From the NCBI GenBank assembly GCA_905147135.1, contig LR990044.1, forward strand, positions 17,054,122-17,118,121: 64,000 bases of DNA. The letters run 5' to 3'. Under the pieces are notes generated by a model. It searched no databases. It saw nothing but the letters and a program-made list of their open reading frames with translations, and was not told the origin of the DNA. The stretch's first letter is position 1; every line of letters starts with the position of its first letter. The stretch comes from Blastobasis lacticolella. Lineage: Eukaryota; Arthropoda; Insecta; Lepidoptera; Blastobasidae. Both the position numbers and the translations under genes were made by a program. Positions 45,196 through 55,276 of the stretch are shown here, in pieces.

Positions 45196-45719
45196 ATGGA
45201 TATATATGAATGTCGATTGGTGCGCCACATGACGGGTGGCCTGCAACTATTATGACAACGCCACTTGCAGCGCGGCGGCGACGGCAGTCGCAAGGATATT
45301 TGGACCAAGATCTAGAATCCATTCAAGAGCGAAGAAGTGTAGATCCTGCTGTGTTGAAGAGCTCCGTGAAAGCTTCAGATAGTAAAAACGTGAGTACACA
45401 ATGTACTGTAAACAATGTGTGGTGAGTCAAGCTGTACATACGTGACAACCGGTAAGAGCCCCGGTGCATGTCCCGCGGATCGGCTTGATGAGATTGGCCA
45501 TGGGTGATGAAGGGTTCTGCAAATAACCCACAGGTTTCGGCTGCAATTGTAAACTTATAAATGTGAATTTAATTTGACAATACATTCCTGAAACGCTATA
45601 GAGACCCCTTTGTTGCTACGGAATCCCGATAAATGCGTTCTTTCCTTGCTCATGGGCGAGTCTTTTCTAGTCTTTTCCCGACATATATAATAAGCATGTA
45701 TTCTTCTTATTGTGTCAAT
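45196..45719. other. Sequence separating the two SINE halves
   Basis: Contains 'cgccacatgacgggtggcct' and 'cacttgcagcgcggcggcga' and otherwise unassigned sequence. It could be an insertion into the SINE. Confidence 0.35.
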
Positions 45720-45865
45720 GATAATTAGGTTAAAGTATGTATGTATGTATGTACTCGTATGTATTTAAATGTATATATAAAAGTATTTTACCAGCTTTTG
45801 GCACCCATAACAAGCTTTGCTTATTTTGGGGCTCGATGGCATGTGCGAATTGTCCAAGCATATTG
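45720..45865 (+). mobile_element. Second-family SINE, 3' half
   Basis: (GTAT)n run, 'cagcttttggcacccataac', 'aagctttgcttattttgggg', 'gcgaattgtcc'. It completes the half at 45060-45195. Confidence 0.65.
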
Positions 45866-46094
45866 ATTAAATTTATATTATTTTTAGTTAATACTAGATA
45901 TTATTTTACTTAGGCATGTCAAATTTAGAGAATCGATTGGATTCAATATTTCTTTCTATTCAATAGGTATATGTTTATGTCATCACATACAAAACTTCAT
46001 GTTTTGCTATTGTGTTCTCAAAGAAAGCACTTTCCTTATTATTTTTATACCATCGTAATTCATCAGTATGCTCAATAACCTATAACGATCCTGA

Positions 46095-47141
46095 GACCAA
46101 AGACTTTGCCCAAGGAGTACATTAGAATTACCCAGGACATGTACGCTATCACTGAAGCAGTTGTCAAAACCATTGTAGTCCATACTAATCTTTTCCCGAT
46201 TACCGTAGGTATTCACCAGGGTTGAGTGCTCTTGTTTTGTGTTGAGCTCGATGTCCTATCAGCAGAAAGTCACGACGCGCCTCCTTGGCGTATGAAATAT
46301 GCTGATGAAATCGTGCTGGTAAGGAAACAGAGGCAGGACCTTGAGACCAGGGTAAATACGTGGAAGGAAGTGCTAGAAAACGGTGGTTTGAATCAGAGTT
46401 TAGCTGCAGCGCGGGTCCTTACATCATCCGTGCAGGGAATAGAACAGATAAATTAAACCTCAGATCCGTGCAGCACCAGTCTGGCGATATCGGCCCTGAT
46501 GTCAAGTCCCGAATCTCTGCAGCTTATGCTAAATGGCGGGAGCTCACGGCGGTCATCGGCGACCCTAAAATCCCAATCAAGCTCAAGAGCCTAATTAATA
46601 TACAAGAGCATAATTAGACCTGTGACGCTTTACGATTGCGAAGCCTGGCCGCCATTGATGAGACACGTCCGCGAACTCTACGCCAACGAAATGAACATGC
46701 TGCGGTGGATGTGTGGCGTTACGCTACTTGATCGAGTGCGTAATGATTCATAGCAGTCTTGGCGTAAGAGATATCGCGGATAATAACGAAAAGGCGCACG
46801 GCTTTGGTCACGTATTGCGTAAGCCCCAGGGACACGTGGGAAATAGGTGCCTGAACCTGCCTGTATCGAGATGGAGGTCCCGAGGGAGACTCAGAGGAAG
46901 CGATGGATTGACATCGCCAACTCGGACGCGAGAGCCAACGGCTTACGACGTGAGGGCGCCGAAGATCGAGAAAAGTGGAAAAAACAAAGTAGGAAAGCGG
47001 ACCCGAGAAGAAGAAGCCGAGATTTTTTTTATGCTTCTCAGTAACAAACGCGCAGACAGATGTTAAGTTGTAATTATTGCCCATAACATCTACAATTCAT
47101 ATATCCATATATAGATTGACCGCTCGGATGATGATGATGAC
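46095..47141 (+). pseudogene. RTE-type LINE, decayed 3' half
   Basis: Readable pieces: PITVGIHQG near 46199 (the usual PxxxGVxQG turn), MKYADEIVLVRKQRQDLETR near 46289 (YADD box altered to YADE), then CEAWPPLMRHVRELYANEMN near 46638 and MLRWMCGV near 46698. Many stops and shifts. The end is 'ctcggatgatgatgatgacg' at about 47125-47141. It has the same domain order as 21861-24704 but is clearly older. Confidence 0.8.
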
Positions 47142-47439
47142 GTGTTTCCCCTTCTATTCGTCTTTACAACCATCAGCTCTCATAATAATTACCAATACGA
47201 CCTACAACATTTATCATTAGTATCTAGTAAAAGCTTCCTATTATTTAGTTGTAGCAAACTGCATTTTAATGTTATGTTGTACCTACCTACGGTTCGACAC
47301 CGCGTTCGGTTTACTCATAAACATTATTATCATTATCACTGAACATACAGACAGTTGGACCAACTGATGTATCTGTATCTCACTATCCTCAGCTTATTTG
47401 ACATTCTCAATTTATTAACTGTTATATTTTTTCAGCTTT

Positions 47440-47880
47440 TTTTTACTCATTCAATCGGTTTTTAAAGGCTTTAGTACTCGGAAATGATACCACTTGCTCG
47501 CGTAACTCGTTCCAAAGCGCTTCGACTCTGTTAGAGAAGATATGCTTTTGCGCGTTGTTTTTGGAAAAAACTTATTGTCAATTTCAAGTGATGACCTCTC
47601 AATCGAATGTTCTTATCTCGATTTAATAGTTGTAAAAAGTTCTTCACATCGTAACGTCCGCTTAAGATATTGTACGTTTCAATTAGGTCTCCACGTTGTC
47701 TCCGATCGAGTAGCTTGTGTAGTTTCAGTCTCTGTTCATATGATAATTTCGTCAATTGTGAACCTTTAGTGAAATTAGTGAAACTACGCTGCACTTCCTC
47801 AAGTGTCCCATGTCTTTGTGGCAATAGGGGCTCCAAACCTGGAAAGCGTACTTAAATAATAGTCTGATATAGGTTTTGTA
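47440..47880 (-). pseudogene. C-terminal part of a CR1/L2-like reverse transcriptase
   Basis: A - strand frame of about 101 codons reads KLSYEQRLKLHKLLDRRQRG, DLIETYNILSGRYDVKNFL and RLRGHHLKL. It continues in another frame as NRVEALWNELREQVV and FKNRL. These are the 'RGDLIETYKIL...RGH' landmarks of the C-terminal region of CR1/L2-group LINEs. The catalytic part is missing. Confidence 0.8.
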
Positions 47881-48648
47881 AATTTTTATTATGATGGTCA
47901 TGATCAAGGTACAGTATTATTATGTATGGTATATGGTATGAAATGATGATATTTTTGTAGATATAGAAATTTTCAATTTTCAACTTGACGCGGTAGCTAA
48001 TTAATATTAAATCCATTATAGTATTTCCACATTTTACTTTAATATGTATTATGTAGGTAATTACAATCTTTCTACTCGCTTTGACACTGCATGTGTTTTG
48101 CAAAAAAGAATTTCTATTTTTTTATTGGTTTAGTTTTTATGCTGTGATTTTGCTTCTATTGTTTTCTCTTACTTTGCACTTAATTTTATTTTGGTGGGTT
48201 TATTTGTCTGTGCAGTAATTAATTTTTTATATTTTTGGTAGTTATAAGTCACAATTCATATTCTTTATGAACAACAGACATAGAGTTCCAATTCTAAAAG
48301 AATTATTGAGCAGCCGTTCTGATAATATTATCAAACATTTTGCACCTTTAGTAATATTATCTCTAATTAATTATAGTATCTCTAATTTATTTAAAGATAA
48401 AATACCTATAGCCTGTTACTCGCCTTATTGCTATAGCTTTCTATAGATGAGAGAATTTTTAAAACCGGTTAGGCAGTTATGAGTTTACACATTACAAACA
48501 AACAAACCGACAAGCAATCAAATCTTTTCTATTTATAATATTATTAGTTTTAGTACAGACAAGAGATGTTAGATACAATAAATCGGAACTAAGTCTAACA
48601 ATCAATCATATTTTACTACATAAGAGACACTACTGAATTAAGAATGGT
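47881..48648. other. No feature seen; possible 3' end of the - strand secreted-protein gene
   Basis: AT-rich. AATAAA on the - strand at 48391-48386, about 260 bases past the stop at 48649, could be the polyadenylation signal of the gene at 48649-51976. Confidence 0.35.
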
Positions 48649-51600
48649 TCATGACTTCTTTTTAGTGAAAGTAGTGTTTAATATAATGCACATTATATTA
48701 GCTTTGGGCCCCAGTGTGATTGCTTTCATGATAAATTCTCCGTAGAAAAAGGAAGTGCCAAAGAACATTCTGAATAATTCACTGTAGTTCATCTCGCAGG
48801 TATATATGCCCTGAAACAAAATGGATTTGGAGAATTACTTTGCCTGACTATACCACAATTAGGTTTGTGGTGGCTGGCAGATGGAAATGGCTTATCAAAA
48901 TACTGGTGCAGTACAAGGTACTTAGAGGTAAACTGTCTATATAAAAATAATACAGTTATCTCAGCTGCTTCAGTTACCTATATCAAACTCAAGTTCGGTC
49001 TCGTATGGAGTACTGCTGCCACCTTTGGGATGGATCAGCCATATATTCACTGGCTGGATTCGGTAGAGACGCGTGCTAAAAGGATTATTGATGTTCCGGA
49101 GCTGATAGATGTTAAGCTGCACAGCTTTGAACACCAGCGTAAGCTGGGGCGTTGGTCAGTTTCCTACAGGCTGCATTTCGGGAAATCTTGCCGGCCCCTT
49201 TCCGCCTTCGCGGCACAAGAGGCGGAACGCTTTGTCTGCCAGTGTATTCCCTAAACAATTCCATCAAGGCTCGAGTGAAAAAGCTGTTTCTAGACAGGTA
49301 TGCAGGTATGGTGAGATGGCGGGCAACTGCCTGTTCAGTATTTATACTTACTTCGCTTTGTTTGTCCATACAAAGTATAAAACAAAGTCGCTCCCCGCCA
49401 CCGAACGAAGTCGCGGGTCACAATATAAACAATACATAACTTGAATTATAATATTAATAGCAAGGAGTTCATACAAACCGGCTGCAAAAGGCAATTTTTG
49501 GAATGTAGGAAATGTTCAATTTGTTGTGCGACAATGAAATGTTGACACGGCTTCTTCAGTCGGTAGTTCCACAACACATGCTGTTTGCCATCTTTGAAAG
49601 AAAGTACTGCTATTCGGATCTGGAATTTTTTATTAGTTTTTATTTGTTGCAGCTCTTTGGTATCAGTTTGCAGATATTGTATACCTACTTAATATTACTT
49701 GATGCCCGTTTTATTTTTCCATTATAACTGAAGAATTAGTTAGATAATATGATATAACTCTGCGTCCCCAGTAGGCAAACTGTTTGCCGCCGACTGAGTT
49801 AGCGGCGTATCGGTTTAGTATGCCCTTCCATATACTTTTAAATGGAGTGTTCATGTGAGTGAATGAGTTTGCTAGTTTTGCTCTCAGTCTATGCAATTTG
49901 CAGCATTACGCGCGCCGACTATCTCAGTGGGCGGCTGACTCAAAGAAAAACCGGTTTCAGTCGGCGGCGATTTCGCCGGCGTAGTGACTACAGTTTGCCG
50001 CAAACTGTTCATGCGGACATTTGAAGTGAAAACATCGATGCGTGTGGTTGTGTTTTTTTGTATCGCTTACAAGGAACGTAACTTAACTACCTACCTACAC
50101 CTTTGACAAAACAACAAAAAGTAACTGAAGATTCAGTCGGCAGCGGCAGCTCGGAACAGTTTGCTTGCGACGCAAATCGATCTGAGTACGCCGCTAAGTC
50201 AAATTTTAGTTGGCTACAAATTTGCGGCTCACTCAGTCGGCGGCGAACAGTTTGCCTACTGGGGACGCAGCCTTAATATGTGCTAACTTTCCATGTCATG
50301 AACAACTGTTCATGACATGGAAAGACTTCAACTTCTCAATAATTATACCTTAAATGTATCTACCTACTAATAGCGCTACGACAGGCCACGACCGGGATTA
50401 CAAGTCCCGGGGTTGTAGAGGTGGGCAACGCATTGGTAACGCACCTAAAGGTAACGGTGACCACTTATCATTAGGTGTACTGAATAAATGAATGAATAAC
50501 GCTTTATTGCACAATCAAAAGAATACAATGGGTAAATTAACAGCAGGAGAAGCAACAGGCGGCCTTATCGCTTAATGCGATTTCTTCCAGGCAACCTTTT
50601 TGGGTAGTTAACTGTCGACAGAAGTGCAAGATAAGGAAATAAGCTGAGAGTAAGCCCGTTCAACATAAAAACATATTGGTGTAATTTTAATTAATACAAA
50701 TAAAACTATAGATAAATTTATATACCTAGCATAATACTATAAAATCATATTTAAAAACGGAACAGAAGAGAGTAAGCAAACATATAAGGTACCCAACAAG
50801 AATTATGAGAAGCAATAGACTTGAGGAAGCTTTATGGGACAGACTGTAGAACATGAGCTTTAACTAGCCTTTTAACAGATGGTGCAGTTTTGGCTAGGCG
50901 GATGTCCATAGGCAATGAATTCCACAGTCTAATCGACTAGACAGTAAAAGATTTTGAACAGAAATTAGATGAGTGAAGAGGAATATTAAAGAGTAAATTA
51001 TCAGAAGAGCGGAGGGGAAGGGAGTGAGAGAAAGATAGAAACGTTATTTAAGGTAGGATTTAATAGAACCGCATATAAAAGGGAAAGCATGTGAAGATCC
51101 CGACGTAAGCGGACTTGCAGCCACTTTTGCTGTTTACGGTACTCCGACACATGACACGTGTACTGCTTACCGGTTTAACCCTTTTGTTTGTATTGTTAGT
51201 GTAACTGATAGTACCTGTAGCTGAGAGTGGTGATCATGGGATTATTATTATAGAAAATGACTAAAGCTCAGATGTAAATATTTTCAAAAATTTATGCTAG
51301 AACACTGAGACAATAATCTTACCAACCTCTTCAATTTTCGTGGGCTCAAATATTTTAAAAATAGTCTGAGCGAAGACATCAGTTCCATTCCTACTCAAAG
51401 TTATGTTGTAATCAGCAGCAGTTTTAAGTTTTGGTCCTGCGCATTTCTCCCGAACCGACACATTGAAATCATACAAACCCTGAAAATATTTTAAATCTTA
51501 ACATATATTTTTAATAAATAACATAATATTTATAAAGTTTTGTGAATATAACGTTATTAATAATATAATATAATGGTCCTTTTAATATCAATATAATAAT

Positions 51601-51976
51601 CATTGTGGTGTTGTGGTGGCAATCGTATAGTTCTGCATCATCTAATCAGTCCACATTACTGGAGGGATTTGTCATAATCTCCAGATTGCAGTGTTAAAAA
51701 AATTTCTACTGTGGTCCCAAGGTGGTGTGCCTCTAATTCATTAGTCGCCTTGTACTTTTTATTTTAACCAACATATGTAAAAGTATGTATCACTGGTGGA
51801 AAGATCAAAGATTTCAAAACTTAGGAAAACATATTATAATTTTTGTAGTCCATTACATTACTTACATAATTCTCTGTCGTTGTTGGGCTATTAAAGCTAG
51901 TTGCAAGGCAATATGAATAAATTGAAACTATTAATAGTATTATAATGTTTTGCTTATGAAACATTGTTATGATCAT
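48649..51976 (-). CDS. Small secreted protein of unknown family, four exons; exon 3 donor lost
   Basis: Exons on the - strand: 51976-51866, 51479-51323, 49619-49516 and 48810-48649. Exon 1 starts at either of two in-frame ATGs (51976 or 51964). It encodes a signal peptide (NIIILLIVSIYSYCLA) and ends at GTAAGT, phase 0. Exon 2 follows TTTTCAG, reads GLYDFNVSVREKCAGPKLKT and NITLSRNGTDV, and ends at GTAAGA, phase 1. Exon 3, after TTCCAG, reads DPNSSTFFQRWQTACVVELP and ends HCRTTN before TGA. Exon 4, after TTTCAG, reads GIYTCEMNYSELFRMFFGTS and ends NTTFTKKKS before TGA. Exon 4 is open only in phase 0, just what exon 3 would supply after ...TTN, but no GT donor stands there. Either the product stops after 123 residues, or the donor was lost and the intended 176-residue protein is broken. 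Six cysteines and several N-glycosylation sites fit an exported protein. I do not recognise the family. Introns are full of transposons. Confidence 0.6.
48990..49335 (+). pseudogene. Jockey-type LINE ORF fragment
   Basis: Frame at 48865-49254 reads KFGLVWSTAATFGMDQPYIH, DSVETRAKRIIDVPEL and LHSFEHQRKLG. Then, after a deletion, 'aacaattccatcaaggctcg' gives KARVKKLFLDRYA in another frame. These are landmarks of the jockey-type C-terminal region (compare 36826). It lies inside the intron between exons 3 and 4 of the - strand gene. Confidence 0.8.
49368..49426 (+). mobile_element. Helitron remnant with internal deletion
   Basis: 'agtataaaacaaagtcgctc' (5' end type) is followed after a few bases by 'cgaacgaagtcgcgggtcac' (3' end type). 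The middle is gone and the CTAG end is mutated. Confidence 0.6.
49758..50272. mobile_element. MITE with 39-bp terminal inverted repeats
   Basis: 49760-49798 (CTGCGTCCCCAGTAGGCAAA...) and 50232-50270 are inverted complements with one mismatch in 39. The element flanks read ATAA (49754-49757) and TTAA (50273-50276), so a mutated TTAA target duplication, as used by piggyBac-type elements, is possible. Further subterminal words ('gtcggcggcgatttcgccgg', 'cagtttgccgcaaactg') repeat the end motif. No protein is coded. It lies in intron 2 of the - strand secreted-protein gene, 138 bp from exon 3. Confidence 0.9.
50287..50324. repeat. Perfect 17-bp palindrome with 4-nt loop
   Basis: CTTTCCATGTCATGAAC (50287-50303) is followed by AACT and its exact complement (50308-50324). 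It is AT-rich, 14 bp outside the MITE end, and would form a stable cruciform or RNA hairpin. Confidence 0.75.
50360..50470 (+). mobile_element. LINE 3' tail fragment
   Basis: 'aggtgggcaacgcattggta', 'aggtaacggtgaccacttat' and 'cattaggtg' match the poly(A)-type LINE 3' region (4845, 37800). Confidence 0.6.
50485..51130 (-). pseudogene. CR1/jockey-type LINE, 3' end
   Basis: The 3' tail is at 50485-50505 (AATAAAGCGTTATTCATTCA on the - strand). The - strand frame near 50940-50845 reads RLWNSLPMDIRLAKTAPSVK and LVKAHVLQSVP before a stop, closely parallel to IRLWNDLPSDIRLLP in 27484-28224. It is 5'-truncated and sits in intron 2 of the - strand gene. Confidence 0.8.
51480..51865 (-). other. Intron 1 of the secreted-protein gene
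   Basis: Bounded by GTAAGT (51865) and TTTTCAG (ending 51480), 386 bp. AT-rich, with no element ends found. Confidence 0.6.
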
Positions 51977-52254
51977 TTCGTTAGTTTTTTACCCAGCTAC
52001 GCTCTTAATTATTAAAAACTGCCTGATTTTATCCAAAAACCCAACAGCAGATTAATAAAATTTTGCACGGAAACGCTGTTTAGATAACGTATGAGTCGAT
52101 TAGTAGTTATTTACTGGCAGTAGTAATCTCACAATGATTAAACCTCTGTATCTCAATGATCTGTATTCGGCAATGATTATTAATGGAACATGACAAAACG
52201 TTTTATTTCTGAACTCATTGCGTCATGCGAAATACTATTTTGATATTTTCCCGA
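51977..52254. other. Upstream of the secreted-protein gene
   Basis: AT-rich, with no clear TATA box or initiator. It should contain the 5' UTR and promoter of the - strand gene unless a further upstream exon exists. Confidence 0.35.
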
Positions 52255-52386
52255 ATGTAGTTACTAAGATCGCAGGTACCAGCTGGATGCGGAAGGCACA
52301 AGAGCGGTCTTTGTGGAGATCTCTGGGGGAGGCCTATGCCCAGCAGTGGGCGTCTTCCAGCTGATATGATGATGATGATGATGAAT
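52255..52386 (+). mobile_element. 5'-truncated RTE LINE, 3' end only
   Basis: 'gcaggtaccagctggatgcg', 'gaggcctatgcccagcagtg' and 'gctgatatgatgatgatgat' are near identical to 20493-20598. The terminal GATGAT run is intact, so this is the youngest-looking of the small RTE pieces. Confidence 0.85.
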
Positions 52387-52617
52387 AAGTAAATTATATA
52401 TCTCGTTTTGAGTAGATAAAAAAGTTGAGTGTGGGACGCTGCCAAAGAGGTGTTTAGTTGTACATATATCGGTTCGTCTATTTATGATACAAATCGTGGT
52501 TGTTGCTTACGGCTCTGCGTTTTTGTTTCATTTTAATAAAACACCTATCGTAGTTGTTACCGGCGATACCATAGTTTCCCCTTTCCCACTAGTCTCTAAT
52601 AAGACTTTTCCTCTGCT

Positions 52618-52695
52618 ACGTAAGAGTTGATTCTTTTCCATCCATGACAAACAAGCAGATAGCCCACCTGATGGGATAAACGATAACTGTCGCCT
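52618..52695 (-). mobile_element. LINE 3' tail fragment
   Basis: Inverted 'cccatcaggtgggctatctg' and 'cttgtttgtcatgg' match the 'ccatcaggtgagctgctcgtttg' tail type. Confidence 0.45.
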
Positions 52696-53254
52696 GTTAC
52701 AACTACGATTCATTCATTTAGGTTACAGGCAATACATTTTTGAACGCAGGTACTTTGTAACTGTGAGGACTAAGATAACGTCGTGGTGTCTCTAACAACA
52801 TAAAAATGCAATTTGATACAACTAACTAATAGTAGGCAATTATTTTGTAGATCGTATCATGACAGTCATGGTTTCAAAGACGAATGAAAGGGGAAATTAG
52901 AAAAATAGTTATTCGGACACTACAACCCCAACTGCTATTAAAAACTGAAAATTTAGAAACAAGCTGGATATTGAGAGTGAATAGGTGTATATATAGCGCA
53001 AATGTTAGTTTAATTTAAACTTGAAAGCAGGCGAGGACACAATAAAATTCTAAAAATCTATATGACGGATCCGGTCAATAGAAAACGGTAGTGGAAGTGC
53101 GCCTCCTGGTGGGGCGTGCTGACAGTCTCGACCCAACAAAAGACCCAATGTTACTTCGAGTGTGATCAAAACACTCCTTTATTAAGTGCCATATGATTTT
53201 TGGTCATCCGTCAGCGCCATGCTAATTTTAAAAATAAGAGTAATGTTACCATAC

Positions 53255-53757
53255 AGGAGAAATGACACACAGGCGAACCACCATACTGACGAATGCTATC
53301 TTGCGGGCAGCCACGCAACTGGACCTGCACACAAGCGAAATACCACACAGACTAGGTGCCACACAGACTGGGTGTCACTATGGTCAATGCCACTCCAATC
53401 GTCAAACTATGAATCTATTCATTATTTATCCTGTATCACGTCTGCCATAGAACGATACAGATAAGATGTCACACAAGGCTAAATGGCACAGAGGCAAAAT
53501 GCCACACAGGCGAAATGCCACACAGACTAAATGCCACACAGACTAAATGCCACACAGACTTTATGCCTTACAGGCGAAATGCCAAACAGGCGAGATGCCA
53601 CACAGGCAGGATGCCACACAGGCGAGATGCCACACAGGCGAGATGCCACACAGGCGAGATGCCACACAGGCGGGATGCCACACAGGCGGGATGCCACACA
53701 GGCGGGATGACACACAGGCGGGATACCACACAAGCGGGAGCCACACAGACGGGACCA
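53255..53757. repeat. Minisatellite, 16-bp unit GATGCCACACAGGCGA
   Basis: At 53466-53757 about 18 tandem copies of a 16-bp unit, the most regular at 53590-53720. Variants have GGCGAGAT, GGCGGGAT or GACTAAAT cores. Looser, older copies reach back to about 53255. Because 16 is not a multiple of 3 and the unit lacks stops, several frames are open on both strands and give peptides repeating every 16 residues. These are by-products, not genes. Confidence 0.9.
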
Positions 53758-53897
53758 ATAAATAGAAGTAAATAAACATTGTCGACATATCAGCTCAGTG
53801 ATGTTCTTTCGTCATATTTTTGAAACCAGTAGGTACTTATAGACTGTAGTAGTACCTCTATCTATAATAAAGGGACACCACTGTAGTAGCCGTACTT

Positions 53898-53931
53898 ATA
53901 CAGGGTGTTTCATAATACATGTATAAAGCCG
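53898..53931 (+). repeat. 34-bp terminal repeat, copy 1 (ATACAGGGTGTTTCATAATA...)
   Basis: Identical to the inverse of 57951-57984 and to 63837-63870 over 34 bases. A CAGGGTGT start next to TA is typical of mariner-like ends. Confidence 0.8.
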
Positions 53932-54097
53932 AAAGGGTGTTAAAGTAGAGCTTTCAAAGAGTGCACTGGCGACTTCATTTTATCCGGACATTGAATTTTA
54001 ATTTTAATAAAAAAAATTAATTTTTAAAGATAAATAACCATATCGACTACGTTGAAGCGCAGCTCTATTTCAAGTTGATGATCATATAAAAAACAGG

Positions 54098-54543
54098 TTA
54101 ATAACCTCGTGCGACCCCTATCGAAACAAAGCCACCTCATCAAGCCAACTACCAGGAGCCTAATGCTGCGTACACACCGGGCGATGTGTGACGCGCACCC
54201 GTTTCGGCTAACGATTGTCCGTTGGCGTGTGCCAGCCGGCAATCCGCAGTGCAGCGTGGCGGTAACATCAAACGGATAGAAGTAATCATCCAATCGCAGT
54301 TTGGGCGGATACCGAAGGCCAACAAACAAACGTGCAAATACGAGCCCGAATCGGTTCCCAAAACTCCCAAAGATCGTTTGCTTGACCACGAAATGCAAGT
54401 ATTAGACCTTAGAAGTCCAAATAATTCGGCCGACAGCCCTTCGTTGGCGTACGTTGAGTGTGTACACACCATAAGGACGAGTAATAACCTCGTGCCATTC
54501 ATATCAAAACAAACCAACCTCCTTCATCTTACTACCAGGCGTC
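54098..54543 (+). repeat. Imperfect 60-bp direct repeats around a GC-rich core
   Basis: 54098-54158 and 54484-54543 share 'aataacctcgtgc', 'tatc(g/a)aaacaaa', 'aacctcctt/cacctcatc' and 'actaccagg'. The core begins 'tgctgcgtacacaccgggcg' and ends 'gtgtgtacacaccataagg', as in small hAT-type elements. Open frames across it (124 and 122 codons) have no known domain. Confidence 0.5.
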
Positions 54544-54649
54544 GTACTAAATGTTACCTACTTATCTACATGAATAGGCTCTACCAAATTAACTAGGAAC
54601 TTGCCTACACTAATTATTTTCGATAGGTAGGTATGCTTAAATAGTCGGA

Positions 54650-54985
54650 GCGTCGGTGGCCTAAGGTTGCGGTATCCGACTCGTACGCGTGAGGTACCGG
54701 GTTCGAATCCCACTGCCGCCATGTACCACTAACTCTTTTCTAAGTTATGCACAGTAGCTGAATACTAACCGATGCTTTTACGGTGAGGGAAATCATCGTG
54801 ATGAAACTTACACATTCAGTTCAGACGACTGAATGTGTAAGTAACCATGATCCAATCTGGTCAGGTTCCCTTGGTAGCAGGGTTAGGAGCCAGGAATGTC
54901 AGATGGCAGTCGCTCCACTGCAATTAATTACCTAATCTGCCAAATCCTAGATCATGGACCATAGTCAAGGCGGACCACGGGCACG
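54650..54985 (+). mobile_element. tRNA-SINE, left half of a tail-to-tail pair
   Basis: Head 'gcgtcggtggcctaaggttg' with B box 'ccgggttcgaatccc' (about 54697-54711), then body and tail as in 17991-18333. It lies tail to tail with the inverted copy at 55015-55276. Confidence 0.85.
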
Positions 54986-55014
54986 GAAAATAATTTTGTG
55001 GAGAGAAAAGAATT

Positions 55015-55276
55015 TGTTACAGTGGAGCGACTACCATCTGACCTCCATGACCCTGCTACCAGGGGAACCTGACTCGATTGGATCATGGTTACAATTTCAG
55101 TTGCCAGAATTTGCAGATTTCATCATGATGTTTCCCTCACCATAGGAGCATCGGTTAATTTCAACTAATGTACATAACTCGGAAAAGAGTCATTGGTACA
55201 TTGCCACAGCGGGATTCGAACCCGGCACCTCTCTCGCTTACGAGTCGGATACTCAACTGCCCAGCCACCAACGTTC
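55015..55276 (-). mobile_element. tRNA-SINE, right half of a tail-to-tail pair
   Basis: Inverted: 'gattcgaacccggcacctct' (B box near 55210), then 'ctcgcttacgagtcggatac' and 'tcaactgcccagccaccaac' (head). With 54650-54985 it makes a roughly 600-bp inverted repeat with a loop of about 30 bp. Confidence 0.85.

Noticed and set aside
48865..49254. 129-codon + strand host gene
   Set aside because: Its second half carries jockey-type RT landmarks (YIHWLDSVETRAKRIID), so it is a LINE fragment.
53255..53757. CRISPR array
   Set aside because: The units abut without unique spacers, and the DNA is eukaryotic. It is a minisatellite.
53515..53788. Repetitive histidine/arginine or cysteine-rich proteins on both strands
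   Set aside because: They are translations of the 16-bp minisatellite with no start context or flanking gene structure.
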